64,000 bases of DNA, from positions 25,416,745-25,480,744 of the forward strand of contig CM075102.1 in the NCBI GenBank assembly GCA_037576195.1. The letters are read 5' to 3'. Both the position numbers and the translations under genes were made by a program. Numbering within the stretch: position 1 is the stretch's first letter; each line of letters begins with the position of its first letter. Shown piece by piece: positions 13,865 to 27,444 of the stretch. Source of the DNA: Phytoseiulus persimilis. Taxonomy: Eukaryota; Arthropoda; Arachnida; Mesostigmata; Phytoseiidae. Below the pieces are notes generated by a model. The model was not told the DNA's origin. It made no database searches and saw nothing but the letters and a program-made list of their open reading frames with translations.

Positions 13865-16800
13865 TCGAGTAACCCGATTTCCCCTCCGGAGCGACGGAAA
13901 CCATAGCGTACTACGGATCCATTTTTTTCTAGAAGCTTCCGATCCGAAGAATAGATGTCGGGCTCAGAGAGGGACCCTCCAGTCGAGCGCCGTGTCCGGT
14001 TCAGTCCCGTTATTTGGTCAAGGTCGCTCTCCCCATAGATTCCGAGTTATTTGGAGCTGAATCCGAAACGACCGCAGCGGGTTATGCGCAACCTGCTAGC
14101 ACGGGACAATGTATTTTTTTTTTTCGAGAATGAGGGGCCTGACTACGAGCCGCCAGGTTCAGCTTCGTAGACGGGTCGCAGTACCCTTGAATGTAAGCAG
14201 TGATCCGTGACGAAAGCAACCCTTTCATAGGCAGCGAGGGAGCGTTCAAATTTAGCGTCAAATTCCAGCTCGATGATACACTGCGCTCTTTGGTGGCCGA
14301 GCTGATGAAGCAAAGCCGGAGTTTCAATTTACAACTGGTTCTTAGACCTCAAATGGTTTCCCTTTTTCGTAGTTTCTCCGGTCGACAGAACGCCGCGCCA
14401 CTCCGCGTGGAGCATTCTTCCTCCCTCAAAACAGATAAATGTATATGCGGAACGGAGGAGCTCGCGCCGCTGGACGATTTCTGACTTTCCATGCGGAAGA
14501 AGACGATGCTCTTGCGACCCCCGCTCCGCAGCTCTGAAGGAAGAGATGAAAACAAAGTTTGCTCCTCCTTTTTCCATAAGTATATCATCGCTTTCGGGGC
14601 TCGGAATTATTGCGGTCGGAGTTTCCGACCCGTTTTGAATCCTCGAACCGTGAAGACAAGCTCTGTGTTGACTGGCAGAGCACACACAGCAGAAAACAAG
14701 CGACCGACCGACCGAGCGACCAGCAAATAATATCACTGGCTCCGCGGGAGAGGGACGACCTCAAAAGATTCCGACGAGTCACAGTTTGTTGAATTTAAGC
14801 GAATCTTCAAGCTTCACCCGTTGAGCCATGCTCGCAGGCGGAAAGCCAACGGTGCGCACCAAGCGAGCTCGCAACGAAAGTGGAACGAAGAACGCCCACT
14901 CTGCAGGTGGACGAAAGGTTCGCAGAACCTGACTGCTCTCGCCCTGCTTTCCCCCGACAGCTGGAGAGGCTGGAAGCGATCATAATCTCGCCGCTCCTCC
15001 GCCGCACTCGCTCCCTGATTCGTCTCATCGAGTGCGAAGTATTTAATTTGAGAATTACGTATTCGTCACGCTGCTATGCTGATCAACTTTCGTTGGCGTC
15101 ACTTGTTTAGCCTCGAGCATGCCTCCCAGCTCGCGTGGAGTCGCTCCGAGGAGATCGGAGGATCGAGTTGCGGCAAGAGTTGCCGGCAGTTGGCAACGCG
15201 ACGGTGGCCGGGCATCGTGGTCCATTCCCAGAAATGGTGGTCGTCGTCGGGGCATCGTGTTTCAATTCGTTGTGTGAATGGGAAAGAACCCGGTGACAAC
15301 GGCGACAGAAATATGAGAATATCGAGGAAACGTTGTCCACCACAGGTCCCTGTTGGCGGTCGGGCGAGCGAGCGATCGACGTTCGGCAACTCGGTCCACT
15401 TTTGCTTGACGAGGCGAGCTTCTTGTAATTTAGTGCTCTGGCGACGCCATAGAATTTAAAATTAGCCACCGGAGACATTTCTTTTCCGTCGATTCGGAAG
15501 CGAACCGGAGACTCGCTCCCATGATTTATCCTCGCCCGTCCCGATTCCCATCCTCCTCCTGTTCATCGGTGGACGGGCGTCCGTCCGCCTTCCCTCTTGA
15601 TCCCCTTCGAGATGCTGTGGCTGCGGCAAGAGAAAAATCGGTGCAGGCCAACCGCCTCGGGTCCTGATGCCTCTATTCGAAAGAGAGCGCGGCATTCAGC
15701 CATTTCGCAAAAGCCACTTGACGGATACAGCGCATCAGGACAAGCAACTCATTCAGGACTACCACAGGTCCATTGCCTCAGGTGTGTTCGTGGATGTATT
15801 ACACGCTTCTCCGGATAGCGTTCGGCCGGCCGTGCTTCTTTGGATTGGTTGGCCGGTGTGCTCGAACGAGCATGCGTGTGATCGGGAGAGGCGCCGCCAA
15901 CTGTCTTTTTCTTTTCGGCCTGATGGAAGAATTACGATCGGAAATCGATGCTCAGAGTCGAATCTTCTTCCCTCGTTTGCCTCCTTCCGCGCGCCCAGAG
16001 CCGCCGCACTCCTCGGAGATTGGAGGAGCAGCAGCTTGTTCTCCTCCTTTGCGAGGAACCCTTGCGGTGAATTCGCTTCTTCCCCATCAAGTGACTGTTG
16101 CCCTATAATCATCCCGCTGGCCAGATCAATAGATGAGAAGTGACATTGAGCGTGAACTCCTGGCGCTGCGTCCCGTCCACTCGTCGTCCTCGCGCCCGAC
16201 TGGTTCGTCGAGCTTTCCGGGCGAGGAGCGGGTCGAGAGATTGGAAACAACGGCCGTCCGGAGCGGCCGAGTGAACGAGCGAGCGGCGTGGGCGGACGCA
16301 AAAAGGAGAACGCTTTAGAGGCTCCAGGAGTCCAATTATTGTCGGCGTAAATCTTCACTGTCCTGAGACACTTGTAAGGATTTTGGGGTTTGGCCCGATT
16401 CGATGGCCTGGAGCGATTTGATTATAAATTGCTGAATTGAGAAGAACAAGCCAAAACGGGATGAGACAGAGTGCACCCTTGAGACTCCGCTATCCTGTGG
16501 GACAAGATACCTTGACTGGCTGAGTGACTCGAAGGGAACCGAAGAGGCAGGCGAGCCGAAGCGGCAGGATGCGCCCTCGTGCAACAAACACCGAATGCCC
16601 CAGCCGATGGACTCTCCGACCGTGACCCCGAGAACCGGAACGGCTCCGCAGGGTTGGCCCGACAGGTTCGACCGCGAAGGACACTCGTGCGAACCAGGAC
16701 GGGCACGATGTGCTCAACGATTAGCTGTGACAAAGCTCGCGTGTCGACTCCTGAGTATATTTGTTGAAGATCTGCTCGCTGCTTCGGAAACACCTGGAAG

Positions 16801-17017
16801 GACGGCGCGGCGCAGCAACAAAGTTCCCCCCGATTCCATCCCTACGTGCCGTCACGGAGGAATGGAATAATAACACGTTTTTTTCTCGTCTCCCAATGCA
16901 ACCCTAACTCGAGTCCTCGGAGAAACTTCAGCGACGTCTCGCACGCGGGCACAACAACAACAGCGGCGATGACGACAAGAAGCAACTGAATCCAACAAAC
17001 TTTATAATTGTACCTTT
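13865..17017. other. gene-free stretch
   Basis: No supported gene. It contains a T11 run at 14,114-14,124 and GC-rich segments open in several frames at about 15,100-16,350. Proteins read from these frames are Arg/Ser/Pro-rich and domain-free. Confidence 0.45.
16412..16433. repeat. 22-bp imperfect palindrome, copy 2
   Basis: This matches the motif at 13,333-13,354 apart from the central bases: AGCGATTTG, then ATTATAAATTGCT. It lies in otherwise dissimilar sequence. Confidence 0.45.
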
Positions 17018-17815
17018 TTGAGTTTTTGTGTTCGTCCTCCTTCTTTTGAATCGCTCATTCAGATCGTCTGTTTCTCTTGCTTTCGTTCGTTCCTCCCGGG
17101 CGAAGAGTTAGCTCTCCCTCTCAGTGCCCGGGGCTCCGAACACCGAGCTTCAGGTATGTTTCTCTCCCGAGTCTCGCTCTCCCTGTTCGTGAGTCCCTGT
17201 TCGTCAGTTTGTCGGCTGTGGAGGCCGCGCACGACAAAAATCGAAAGCACAGCACGCGGTGTACGGATGCTCAAAACTCTCCTCTGGCTCATTCGGTCGA
17301 AACCAGAGGAAACTCGATTCAATCGTTGTTTCCTCCTCTGGAGTAGGCGGGGCTCTGTAGGCTCCCGAGTGGTCGAAGGGTTGACGGTGCCGAATGGAAA
17401 CTGCAGTCTCCCGAGCGGCCAGCGATGGCATCCACCGGTGGAGCAGCGTAGGTATGGCGATCCCGTACGGAAACAGGGGGGCATCGCGGCTCCTCTCAAC
17501 GAGCCCCCTCTCAGGCTCGTAGAATCCGCGTGGGCTCCTCTGGTTCTCAGGGGTTTCTCCTCTACGGAAGCAGAACGAACGGTCAGCCGCCGTCGGACGA
17601 GAAGAGAGTCTGATAACTTTTTGACACGTGTAATCCGCGCAGGGTGTATATCGATGAGCTGCTGCTGCCGTTCGTGCGGCTGCCGCTGGGAGGAAAGAGG
17701 AAGAGTGCCACTCGCCCGTCGAGCAGGCGAGCGCCGGCCGAGGAGCACAAAGTCGAACTGACGAAGTAAGCCTAACTCTGATTGATTTCCTCGACTTAAA
17801 TTTCCAACTGGCCAC
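17018..17815. other. stop-poor block open on both strands
   Basis: Frames of 247 (+), 229 (-) and 203 (-) codons overlap here. All three peptides are Arg/Ser/Pro-rich without a domain, as expected from GC-rich sequence. A good donor-like CAG|GTATGT lies at 17,153/17,154 on the + strand, so an untranslated first exon cannot be excluded. Confidence 0.35.
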
Positions 17816-19442
17816 TGGTCGTTGAAATCCCTGGACGCGCTGTCGTCGTTGTTGTTGTCGCCGTCCGCGAAATCGCTCGAGGAGTCTGATACCTAGTCAG
17901 CGATCTGGTCAGAGACTCCGCCGGCTCAGTCGGACCAAACCCGACTTACTAAACACGTTCTCGATCGCTCTCAGCCTGGGGGAATCCTTCTTCTTCAGAT
18001 CGGACAGTTTCCCAGCACGAGGAGCGAGCCTGGCCGCCAGGAGGTGAAATGCTCCTCGCCAAGGGACTGCTGGAATACCAACGTACGAATTCCTCCTCGC
18101 AAGCGTGCTTCATGAGCGATTGAAAACTGCTTGGTGGACGCACGTAGCGGACAACGTCTCTCGAGGGTGGAGCGAGCGCCCGGGCGCGTTTGAGTGAGTG
18201 TGGGTAACGCTTTCAAAATAATCGTGATGATGGATTCCGGCTTACCACGGCTCAACGTTGGCATGTAGTGGCCACTTCCACCTCCGGTATCCATTGCCGC
18301 TGCTGCTGTATGATCGTCGGCCGAGCGAAGGCGTTATTTGCCACCAAGCTGACCACCGCTGACCAAGCGAGCGACGAGCTGAGGTCACTGCAAACTTGGT
18401 GGAGTCTTGAGATTACCTCAAATCCCAGAGCACTCACGCCCAAAGTCGACGTCTGCGGCGCTCTCTTCTTTTTTTTGTTCCCTTCTCTGCTTATCGTTTT
18501 GAAGACGCTCGTGGAGGAGCCGCCGCTGCGGGTCAGCAAGCTTCAAACAAACCCCTGACAACACCGACCACGAACTGAGTCGCAAGCAAAAGGTTCTAAC
18601 TTTGTTCACTCTGACAGACTGCTGCTGCGGAAGAGAGGGAGCCAGGTCTCCCCCGATCCGAACGATGTCCCCCTGCAACGTCAGCCGGAGTGTTGCTAGA
18701 TGGTCGGAAAGAGAAAGTCGCTTCGTCTCTATTCCTGTTGTTGTTCTGTGTAGAGGTGTTGGTGCCTGTCGTGGTGTTAGTTTCTCGGCGTGTCGGTCCG
18801 TTTGTCGGTTGGTTTGGATGGTGTCATGTGCCAATCGTTGCAACAAAAGTTTAGATAGCTTCGCTTCTGACACCATGGGTGGCAGCCGCGGCGGTCTGAT
18901 CTTGGCAAGAGGTGGCATCAGCTTGTTGCGATGCGGTCACAGGTGCGCGATGTTCGCTCCCCTGCCTGCCTGTGAGCCGGTTGTATGATGCCGTGTTCTC
19001 TCTTCCAAGTGGCTAGCCCCCTGGTTACTCGTCTCCTTCCTTTCGGCCCCGTTCCCACATGGTCGGGCGTCAACCCTGTTGACAACGTGAACACCATATG
19101 CATCAGCGGGCTCCTCCGATGGTCACCCGCCTCGCCAACGACAAAGACAGCATTCTGCTTTTCTTGCTATTGTTTTCCATGAAGACATACAGGCGGCTAT
19201 TGCGCTGAACGGCCGACCGGACGCAGATCCTGCCCTCGAGACAACCGTTCGGGCAACGGTCCGCGGAAAAACAGCTGAAACCGCTTGAGAGAAGAAACCG
19301 CATGGAGAGAATAACGGGCGAGAGGAAAGCTGGGCTACCGCATTCGGCAGGAGAAGTAGAAAATGTTTTTACCCCCGTTTCTCTATATTTTGTCGCACCT
19401 GTGCCCAATTGTGGTAAACATTTTTTAAAATTCCTCCTCGTT

Positions 19443-19471
19443 CCGCCCGCCCGCCCGCCCGCCCGTCCGTC
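19443..19471. repeat. (CCCG)n tract
   Basis: Consecutive GCCC/CCCG units end in GTCC units. This is simple sequence. Confidence 0.8.
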
Positions 19472-22400
19472 CTTTCGTTGTTACCACCAACACCAGCGGA
19501 GCGAAACCACCGCCGTCAAACACAAACGATGCTGAGGGAGCCGTTAAGGAATCTGCTTCTGCTGTTCGCTGCTACAAACGTTCGCGGGGGCGACGAAGGA
19601 GCAGGCGCGGGGCAATATCTTTATCCTTAAGGGGAAGTCAGGAGTATCCGCAAACGATGCTGAAAGCTGTTGCCCGTTATAATCATACCAAACAGGCAGG
19701 CGATCGAGCGACTGTCGAACGGCGACGAGGACTTCAACAACAACGCAGCCGTCACCGTCGACGAGGATGGCGCATTCTTGGCTTTTTCCTGAATTGTTGC
19801 ACGTTATCATGCTGTCGCCCTCGTTTAGAGGAATTTTCCACCACTTGCGGAGTCGCCAGCGCTGTCACTCTGACGCTTCCGGGAGTGAATGATCAAGGCG
19901 AACCCTCCAAAACACGCTCGGACGAGATCCCCTCACTGCGATTCCGCATGGCCGACGAAAGTCACTCGTTGAAACGGAATTCCGTAGTGGCGGGAGTCTT
20001 CGAAAGTTCGGCTCGCAGCGAGCAGATACTTCGTTTTAGCGCGACTCAATCTTTTGCAGTTTTGGTAGAGACTTTTCATACCGAACAGGGATACCGGAAA
20101 AGATATTTGCCCACAATAGAGCGTAAATCGGAGCGCCGATCACATTCCCCAGCCCAGCCCAGCTGGCTGCGGAGACTGCGAAGACAACTGAGCAGCTCCA
20201 GGAGTTTGATTAGGAAATCATGCATCCGATAGTGAGCGGAATCGACGTTTCGGATGCTGTTGTGCTGGTCCCTGGTGCATAACATCATCCCAGGCTCAAA
20301 CCACCATCATCATCATCATTGTGCAGCTTTTGGATCCCGACTCAGGACGACAAAGGCGAGAGGGTGAGAGTGAGGAAGGAAAGCTCCGATACAGAGAAGT
20401 CGGATTGAGGGAATGAGAAGATACACTGCAGAAAGAAAATGTAACTCCTGCTTCCACGCGATTTACTCCATGCATGCGCTGAAGGCTCGGATGGGGAAAA
20501 GATAGACTTTCAGGAGACGAACTATCAGTGATTCATGCTCATTATGGCACGGAACTAATCTCGTCCCGGTCCCACTCGTCCATTGATACACCGGTCCCCG
20601 GGTGGACGAGCATCGAACTCGTTTTTAATTGACCACAAATCTCGCAGACACCTCGGTCATTGGCGTCCTATGAATGTTACCGTTGACCACCGACTTGTGA
20701 TCTGCAATCATGCTAACACGCTCCCGGAAACAACCTAGAGTTGATAAATACGCGATTCTTGGTGGCCAGCAAACTCATGCGTACGAAACTGTCGCTGAGA
20801 TGCTCGGTGTGCGCATCTTCCCGAAACAGAATAGGTTCTGAGCTCTATGTGATTTTCATCCAGTGAAAAGTAGGGATCATTCAGACAATAGCTCGTGTCG
20901 ACACCGATGCAGACCCGCGGACAGATCGACTGGCGAGAGGTGAGTCCGGCCAACGCACTCATGGAATGGAGACTATCTGGGGCCAAAGATCCACATCCTT
21001 TTGGCAGCGATATCCTTCGACACCTCAGCTCATGCCAGCCCAGGATGCCGAAGTAGCTGTGCGATACGAGTTCTTTGGCTACACGTGACCTGCTGCTATT
21101 CGCTTGCCATTTGTACTCCTTCATCGTGCTGCATTTTCTTAATGCGATGTCGTCGATGCAATCTATTGAGGAGCAATGTCTGTTTTTGTGCTCGTCCATC
21201 GCCGCGCTATCTTTTCGGGTGACTCGACTGCTTATGCGCTTCATGATCCTCAAGCTCTGCTTCTTGGTGCTCCTACGGAAGTTTCCTCTGGCTTTCAGAT
21301 CCCATCGATGTTTCCCCGAACTCCGGGACGGTTAGAAATTATTTTCCCTGCATATGGGGCCCCGGAGCTTGGTCGAGCGAGAACTTCATCCCGGACGGGG
21401 AGAACCTCCACTGGATTTCTTGACGCCGAAGTCAGCGGCCAATCGCAAGGCGATCTAACTCCAGAACCCCAGCGCTCATTCTCGTATTCGGACAGAGATT
21501 CATCAAGGAGAAGGAACGAAAACATATGAGAACGATCGAGAACGTAATCGAGCTACGTGAGGTAGTTCAAGCATTCGCTGAGGGCTGTTCGTAGTTTTGG
21601 AATTGCTTCTTCGCAGCTGTAATTCGCTGCGGCAGCGATGTTCGGATCCGATGTTACTCGATGAGCTCCAAGATGAGGATCCAATTACATCATAAAGACG
21701 ATCGCCCAGAGAAACGTGAAGCCTTTCGAACAGTTTTAGTGGTTTGAAGCATCGATCGTCAGGAACAACGCAAGTTTATCGAGGCGTAGAAGCCACAGCT
21801 CCCCAAAAAAATTATGATCTCAGAATCTGAGAGAAACAAAAACCGAGCCGCTTTATTTTCACGAGAGCTGTTCCAAGCAAGAGAGGACGCGTGCGATTCC
21901 GAACGTTTCGTCAGTTTGCTTCCTTTGTTCCTCTCAGCGATGGTCATTTGCGACGGATTGTGTCACGTATGCAGGATCACGTAACATTCCGCCGATAGAT
22001 CGATGAGCTCGCGACTTTTGCGATTGATTCCCACAGCGCCGATCCACCGAGCACTCGAGAGGGGACGGATTGATGCTAGGAGCTTCACTGAACACTGACA
22101 TTAAAGCTCGGTGTGGGAAGGAAAATTTGACAATTGTAGGTCAGGAATCGAAAGTCAGTGGATAGGAATATGCTTGGCAAGCAGGCAAGCGGACGAGCGA
22201 GCGGCTCGGTTCGAGTGGGTGTAGCGAAAGGAGATAATCGAAGCGAACAACTCCTTTCTCGCACCCGGCCCTGGCCAACCCTGCTCGGTCTGTTCCACTC
22301 CTTCTCCCGCCTGGTCGTCTCGAAATGCACCTCAAATGGCAGCCATTCCACATCCGGCCCACTCATGAGCCACTTTGAAGCCACATTTGGCATGTTTTTC

Positions 22401-25400
22401 AATGGAAGACAGAAATCATCATTGTCTATCGGAAAAGGCTCCAGCGATGCTTTCGAGCGAACGGTCACAAAGTCCTGATCATCCATATGTGATCAATAGG
22501 ATTTCGAATCGAGATCTTCCTTCCCGCCACAGCCTCCATCAATACCTCCCACTTCTATGCGGCGCCATTCTCGGTGTGAAACGAGAACTGAAATTATATT
22601 CTCGGAAGGGTGAGACTCGACGGGCCGCTTTTGGTGAGCCCAGGGTGGCCCTTTCAACTGTAACGAATAACGAGAGTCCACAGAGACGGAAACGCCGGAC
22701 TCGATGCTCGTCTCGACTTGGTTCCGGGAATAACTTCCTCACCGACCGCCAAAGCGAAAAATATATTTGAAAGATGATACTCCAGCACCCTTTCGAATCT
22801 GAGCACAACTTTTGGGCCGAACCCCGCTTCCGTGTACGATTGGTGAGGAAGAGGAAGTGTGTTGTAAGTCTGCGAGCAGCTGGACAAGTGTTTGCTCTGA
22901 TTTCTTAATCTCTCGCCGACATCGAACCGATTGAGTCAGCGCCAGCCACATTGGATACTCATCAACACATGTACTCTCTGTAATCCAGCTCCTCGTCCTG
23001 GCAGTTGACCTTAACAGGCCGATCGCGGCTCCATCTCCTCGGCATGAGCGTGCCAGACGAGCAGATCTATGCACGAGGCTCCCTGTATTTGTATCTCATT
23101 GTTGCCTATGTACGAGCGCGTGCTATAGGCCGAGCGAACCAGCGAGGCGCAGGCAGCAACATGGACGCAGTCGACTGGAAGCAAAGAGCGAGAAGAACGA
23201 ATTAAGATGGCGATGAGAGGTGCCGCCGACGAACGAGGGGAGCCCGACGACGGCTGGCTGGGTGGCAAGGCTACGGAACCTGACAGTTCAGAGTCTTCAC
23301 TGAGGAAACGGAGATGTGTGAAACGGAACGGAGAATCTTTTCTCCTCGAATTCGCGCAACGAGAGATGCACAGGCCAGGAGCTTCTTAAGTGAACGGAGA
23401 GCAAAAAGACGGAAAGAATAGAGAAGGGCGGGGGAAGAGTCGGGACGTTCTTGAAACTGGCGAATTGTGACACACCGAGAAAACCGTTCAAAGGAGATTC
23501 CATCGCGTCGGCTTTCGAAGCAGGAAGAAGACTAATGGCTGTAAAAGACACGGAGAACAGAGGGAATACACGTGGCAAAAAGGGTTGTTGAGCCATGCGT
23601 GACAGGTCGGATCGCCTTCCGCTGACTCCTCGTCGTAGGTGGTGGCCGGAATGTGTGATTGATAGATCGTCGCCATTTTCCGCATCTCCTCCCATCGATT
23701 CTCGTCTTCCCAGCAGGCAGGTTCGAACCTGGTCCGGACTGAGGAGCTGTCGGGACATCGGAGAACCGAAAAAATGCGCTGAATAAAGCACCATCAAAAC
23801 TTGATGAATTTTAAATCCGGTTGGCCTTAATTAGTTTGTCATCTGATCCTCGAAAGGAACGAAACATCGCGGCTCCGGCCGAGCGCTCGGTCAGTTTTTG
23901 AGCTATGAGTTGGTCTCACGAAAGTTGCGGGTTTTTAACCTCGTTGGGCGGCGAGGGAGTCCTCCCGCGAGGGTTCCGAGTGTCTCGAAAATATTTAACG
24001 CGGCGGGCAGACCGCTGCCTAGTTCGGCGCGTCCCCGCCTGACTGCCTCAGGAACAGAGGAAGAGAAAGAGGAAATCTGGAGAGTCTTAAAGGATTAAGC
24101 CTAGTTCACCACCTGCTTAAGAGCGCTCAGGAGTCCGCGAGTGAAATAGCTGAGAAAAATGGCGCAGGGCCACGCCTTACTTAAAAAATACGCTGTTGCC
24201 CTGCCCTCACGCCTTCGATTCGATCGTGGTCCGGTTCAGTTCTCTTTCACCAGAAACCCTGCGTTTCTGGCTTCGTTCCCACATTCAGGCATTCCGTGAG
24301 CACGTTACTTTGCGTCGTAACAGTAATTTGGTGATGACCGGTCAGACTGAAAGCACAGACAGGACCAAGACTTCTCGGGAGGATTCAGAAAGAGCAGAGT
24401 TCCTTACCCCAGTCGGTCATTCCTTCCTAAGTAACGAGACTCATTCGAAATAGCCGGAGACTTAACGAAGCTCATCTATTCGGAGACATTGCTCGTATAG
24501 GTTAAGATCGGCGACCCTCGCTGAAATCTCGCCGAGCGTTTCAGCTCGTACTTTGGATATCCAGATCCCGTTCGCCGTAGTCCGAGTCGGTCGTCAGCGA
24601 ATCTGAGTCATTATCGGTCGACTTTTTGCTTGATTAGATCGTTTCGCCTACTTTCGAAATGGACTCCATTAAGGTTTCGAGATGGGCGTATGCAAGGGTG
24701 TTGAACCAAGCTCTCGCGTCGGCGAGGGTTCCCGGTACTTTTCCGCAGCGTTCCTGAGTGAACCAGGAACACCGCTGAATCTCAACATCGCCCTTCGACC
24801 TCGCCGCTCCGAAAACGAGGAAAAACCTGGAGCTGGAAAATGGAGAAAAGCTTCGTCACGGTTACCGAACCAGGGTTTCTGTCTCCGAGTCTGTAAGTGA
24901 GATCCGGCCGCAGCGGTGAGCGTGACGCTACAACACTGACAAGTGGAGAAAATCCACCTTCAACCTTCAGAGGTCTATGGCGAAGTTTTGGAACTATTTA
25001 AGAACACAGGCAAAGCGAGGAAGACGATCGAATAGAAGACGGAGGAGGAGACTAGACGAGCAAAGCTAATTATTTGGAGCTGGAGCGGCCTGCTGCTGGT
25101 CGTGCGGAGGAACGAACAGAGAAAAGGAGGTCTTTGAAGCGAGAAATAGAATCTTAAATCCGCTGTTCGCCAGGTCAGCTTCTCACTTCGAGGCTCCCGA
25201 GAGAAGACGAAGAACGCAGGGAGCCGTCATCGATTTTCGAGGAATTCTCTCATGGGACACCTTTAAAGTCTTCTGCAGGTATTCCGAGGCCGAGAGCGCC
25301 AATTAAGATACAGACACATTCCAGAACGGCTGTGATAGAAAACGCGAAGAAGCTTAACAGTCAAACAGCCCAAACTGAGACGACCGTCATGAAAAGGTGA

Positions 25401-25446
25401 AGAGACCTCGATGCGGCGTTTTGGCTTCAGGTGGCCGGTAGGCGAA

Positions 25447-25457
25447 CCCCCCCCCCC
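25447..25457. repeat. C11 homopolymer
   Basis: Eleven consecutive C on the + strand. Confidence 0.9.
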
Positions 25458-25580
25458 TCGAAGCGAAGCAGAGCCGAGCTTGCCCTTCTCTCTTAACCCT
25501 CTCTTCCATCTAGTCAAATGCAACAATTAAACTTGTGTGCTGAGACCAACCCGCCGAACGATATGTGTGTCCAAGCTCGC

Positions 25581-25619
25581 ACGTACGTACGTATGTATGT
25601 ATCTACCCATCCATCTATT
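25581..25619. repeat. compound tetranucleotide repeat (ACGT / ATGT / ATCC)
   Basis: ACGT units pass into ATGT units and then degenerate ATCT/ATCC units. This is a compound microsatellite. Confidence 0.75.
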
Positions 25620-27381
25620 AGAGAGGCTAATGGCTTCACGGTGCTCTAGTCCCATTCGGTAATGGTTCCATCAGTTGCCTCAAATTCGCCGTATGTCGTT
25701 TTTCTTCCTTTTCTTTGCGCTTTCTCTATCATTCCATAATGAATATCGCTCTCAGTCATGTGGAAATGCTCCTACCTTTCAGAAGCTGAAGGACCTGTGG
25801 ACATGGAACGGCGAGGCAGAATTTGGCTCGGAGCCCGAAAACAGAATCAGCTTCCCTCGATCGGGAAGGTCTCGACCCCAGCCCGTTCTGATGTTTGATC
25901 CCGAGCGTCACTGGTGCTCCTTAACGGTTCGAAATCAACGGCACAAAATCGGTTGCTTGAATTCGCAGCACCCGAGCAGCAAAGCTGTCCGCGCTCGCCC
26001 GAAGCCCTGCTCCGAGTTCTCCAGGCAGATGCGTCGAGAGGAGAGCGCCGCGTCACCCAAGTTGGAAAAGTTCATACGATCATTCGAGTCGCGTCCAGTG
26101 GAGGAGGGTCGACGATGTAAGTCAGCAACACTCGCTCGATGATCGGTTCACTCCGAAAAGAGTCTCCAGAACGATCCGGCGGATCTGCTGCAGAAGGATT
26201 CTTGATGCTACCTGTTTGTGCAATCTATTCATGGCTTGTTCATGGTCTAAGAGCGTTTTTACAGTCACTCTCGGGGAGTAATGCAGTTCGTAGTCCATCT
26301 GGGCTCTTCCTCAGATCTGTCCGTCCAATCGCTCGTTCGATTCTCGTGTTTCCTTGTTGGTCCGCTAGCTTAGCTCGTCGTTGGTAACCGATATCGAAAA
26401 GAGGATCCAGAGAGCTATACGGACGAGGAGGAGGGGAACAGCAAAGGGAGCGGCAAGAGCAAAAGGGGAATGACGTCGGACATGACTAATCAATGAGTCC
26501 GAGCAACACCGTAGACATCCGCACGGCACCCCCCTCCCCCTCCTCCTGGTCTCGTTCTCTCCAGCCCGATCCTGCGCGTCCTGCTCGAGAACCGAACACG
26601 GGAAAAGAAACAACTCTCGAAAGAGAACCGGGAAGAACAAGGTAAGGAAGCCAGCCCGGGCCCCATCATCTCACCCCCGAGAGTCCGACGATCTAACTTT
26701 TTTTCCGAACAGGATTCGGAGTAGTGAGGACGCGATTCGTCTTGCGGGCGGCTGCTCAAGCTCCTGAGAAACCGTTTGAGAACCCCGCGCTCTCCGAGCT
26801 AGCGACGATGTCTGCTCACTTTGAAAGAAACGAGAGCTTCGAAATTTCGGATGGATAACTCGCAGATTTCCATTTTCGAGAATCGTCGACGACAACAACA
26901 GGAAGACGTATGAGGCGACGTTGATTCCTGTCATTCGGGAAGCTTCTTAAAAGCAAAGCCGTCCGGACTTTCGGAAATAACGGGAGCGGAAGTCGCCGTG
27001 AGTGTCATGAGGTAGCCGCAATGTAGGTGGCCACGATCAGGGACAAGTCTCAAGTCGGCACTACGTGGCCGACGATTGCGATACAACGTACGAAACGAGG
27101 TAGTGCCCGAAAAAGAGAGCGACGGAGAGTCATTGTAGTATTTGGCTCTGCTCCTCTCTGCTCAGGAGTTTCGCTTTCATCGCATCGGAATTGGATTAGC
27201 CGCGGCGGCAAAGACGGCGGCGAAGGTGGCATCACCTCCAGTAGCGAGAAAAGGAGGAAAGCCGAACGAAGAGAGACACCAAGCTCCGAGACGAAGGAAT
27301 CAAACGGAACAAGTTGCAAGAAACTTGGCCGAACCTGTTACGAGTCAGTTTGTTGCACCCTTCCGTATTACTTCACTTGAT

Positions 27382-27384
<3 letters not shown>

Positions 27385-27440
<56 letters not shown>
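27385..27440. repeat. (AG)28 microsatellite
   Basis: A perfect 56-bp AG dinucleotide array. It creates artificial Arg-Glu (RERE) and Ser-Leu frames on the two strands. Such GAGA tracts can also be bound by GAGA-factor-type proteins in arthropods, but no such use is shown here. Confidence 0.97.

Positions 27441-27444
<4 letters not shown>

Larger units (their letters stand above)
17816..27384. other. gene-free stretch with microsatellites
   Basis: No supported gene. It holds a CCCG-type tract (19,443-19,471), a short CAT repeat (20,304-20,318), a C11 run (25,447-25,457) and a compound ACGT/ATGT tetranucleotide tract (25,581-25,619). AT-rich islands with TTAATTAG and TTTTAATTGACC occur at about 23,825 and 20,620. 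Isolated donor-like sites (for example 20,936 and 26,638) have no matching coding exon. Confidence 0.45.
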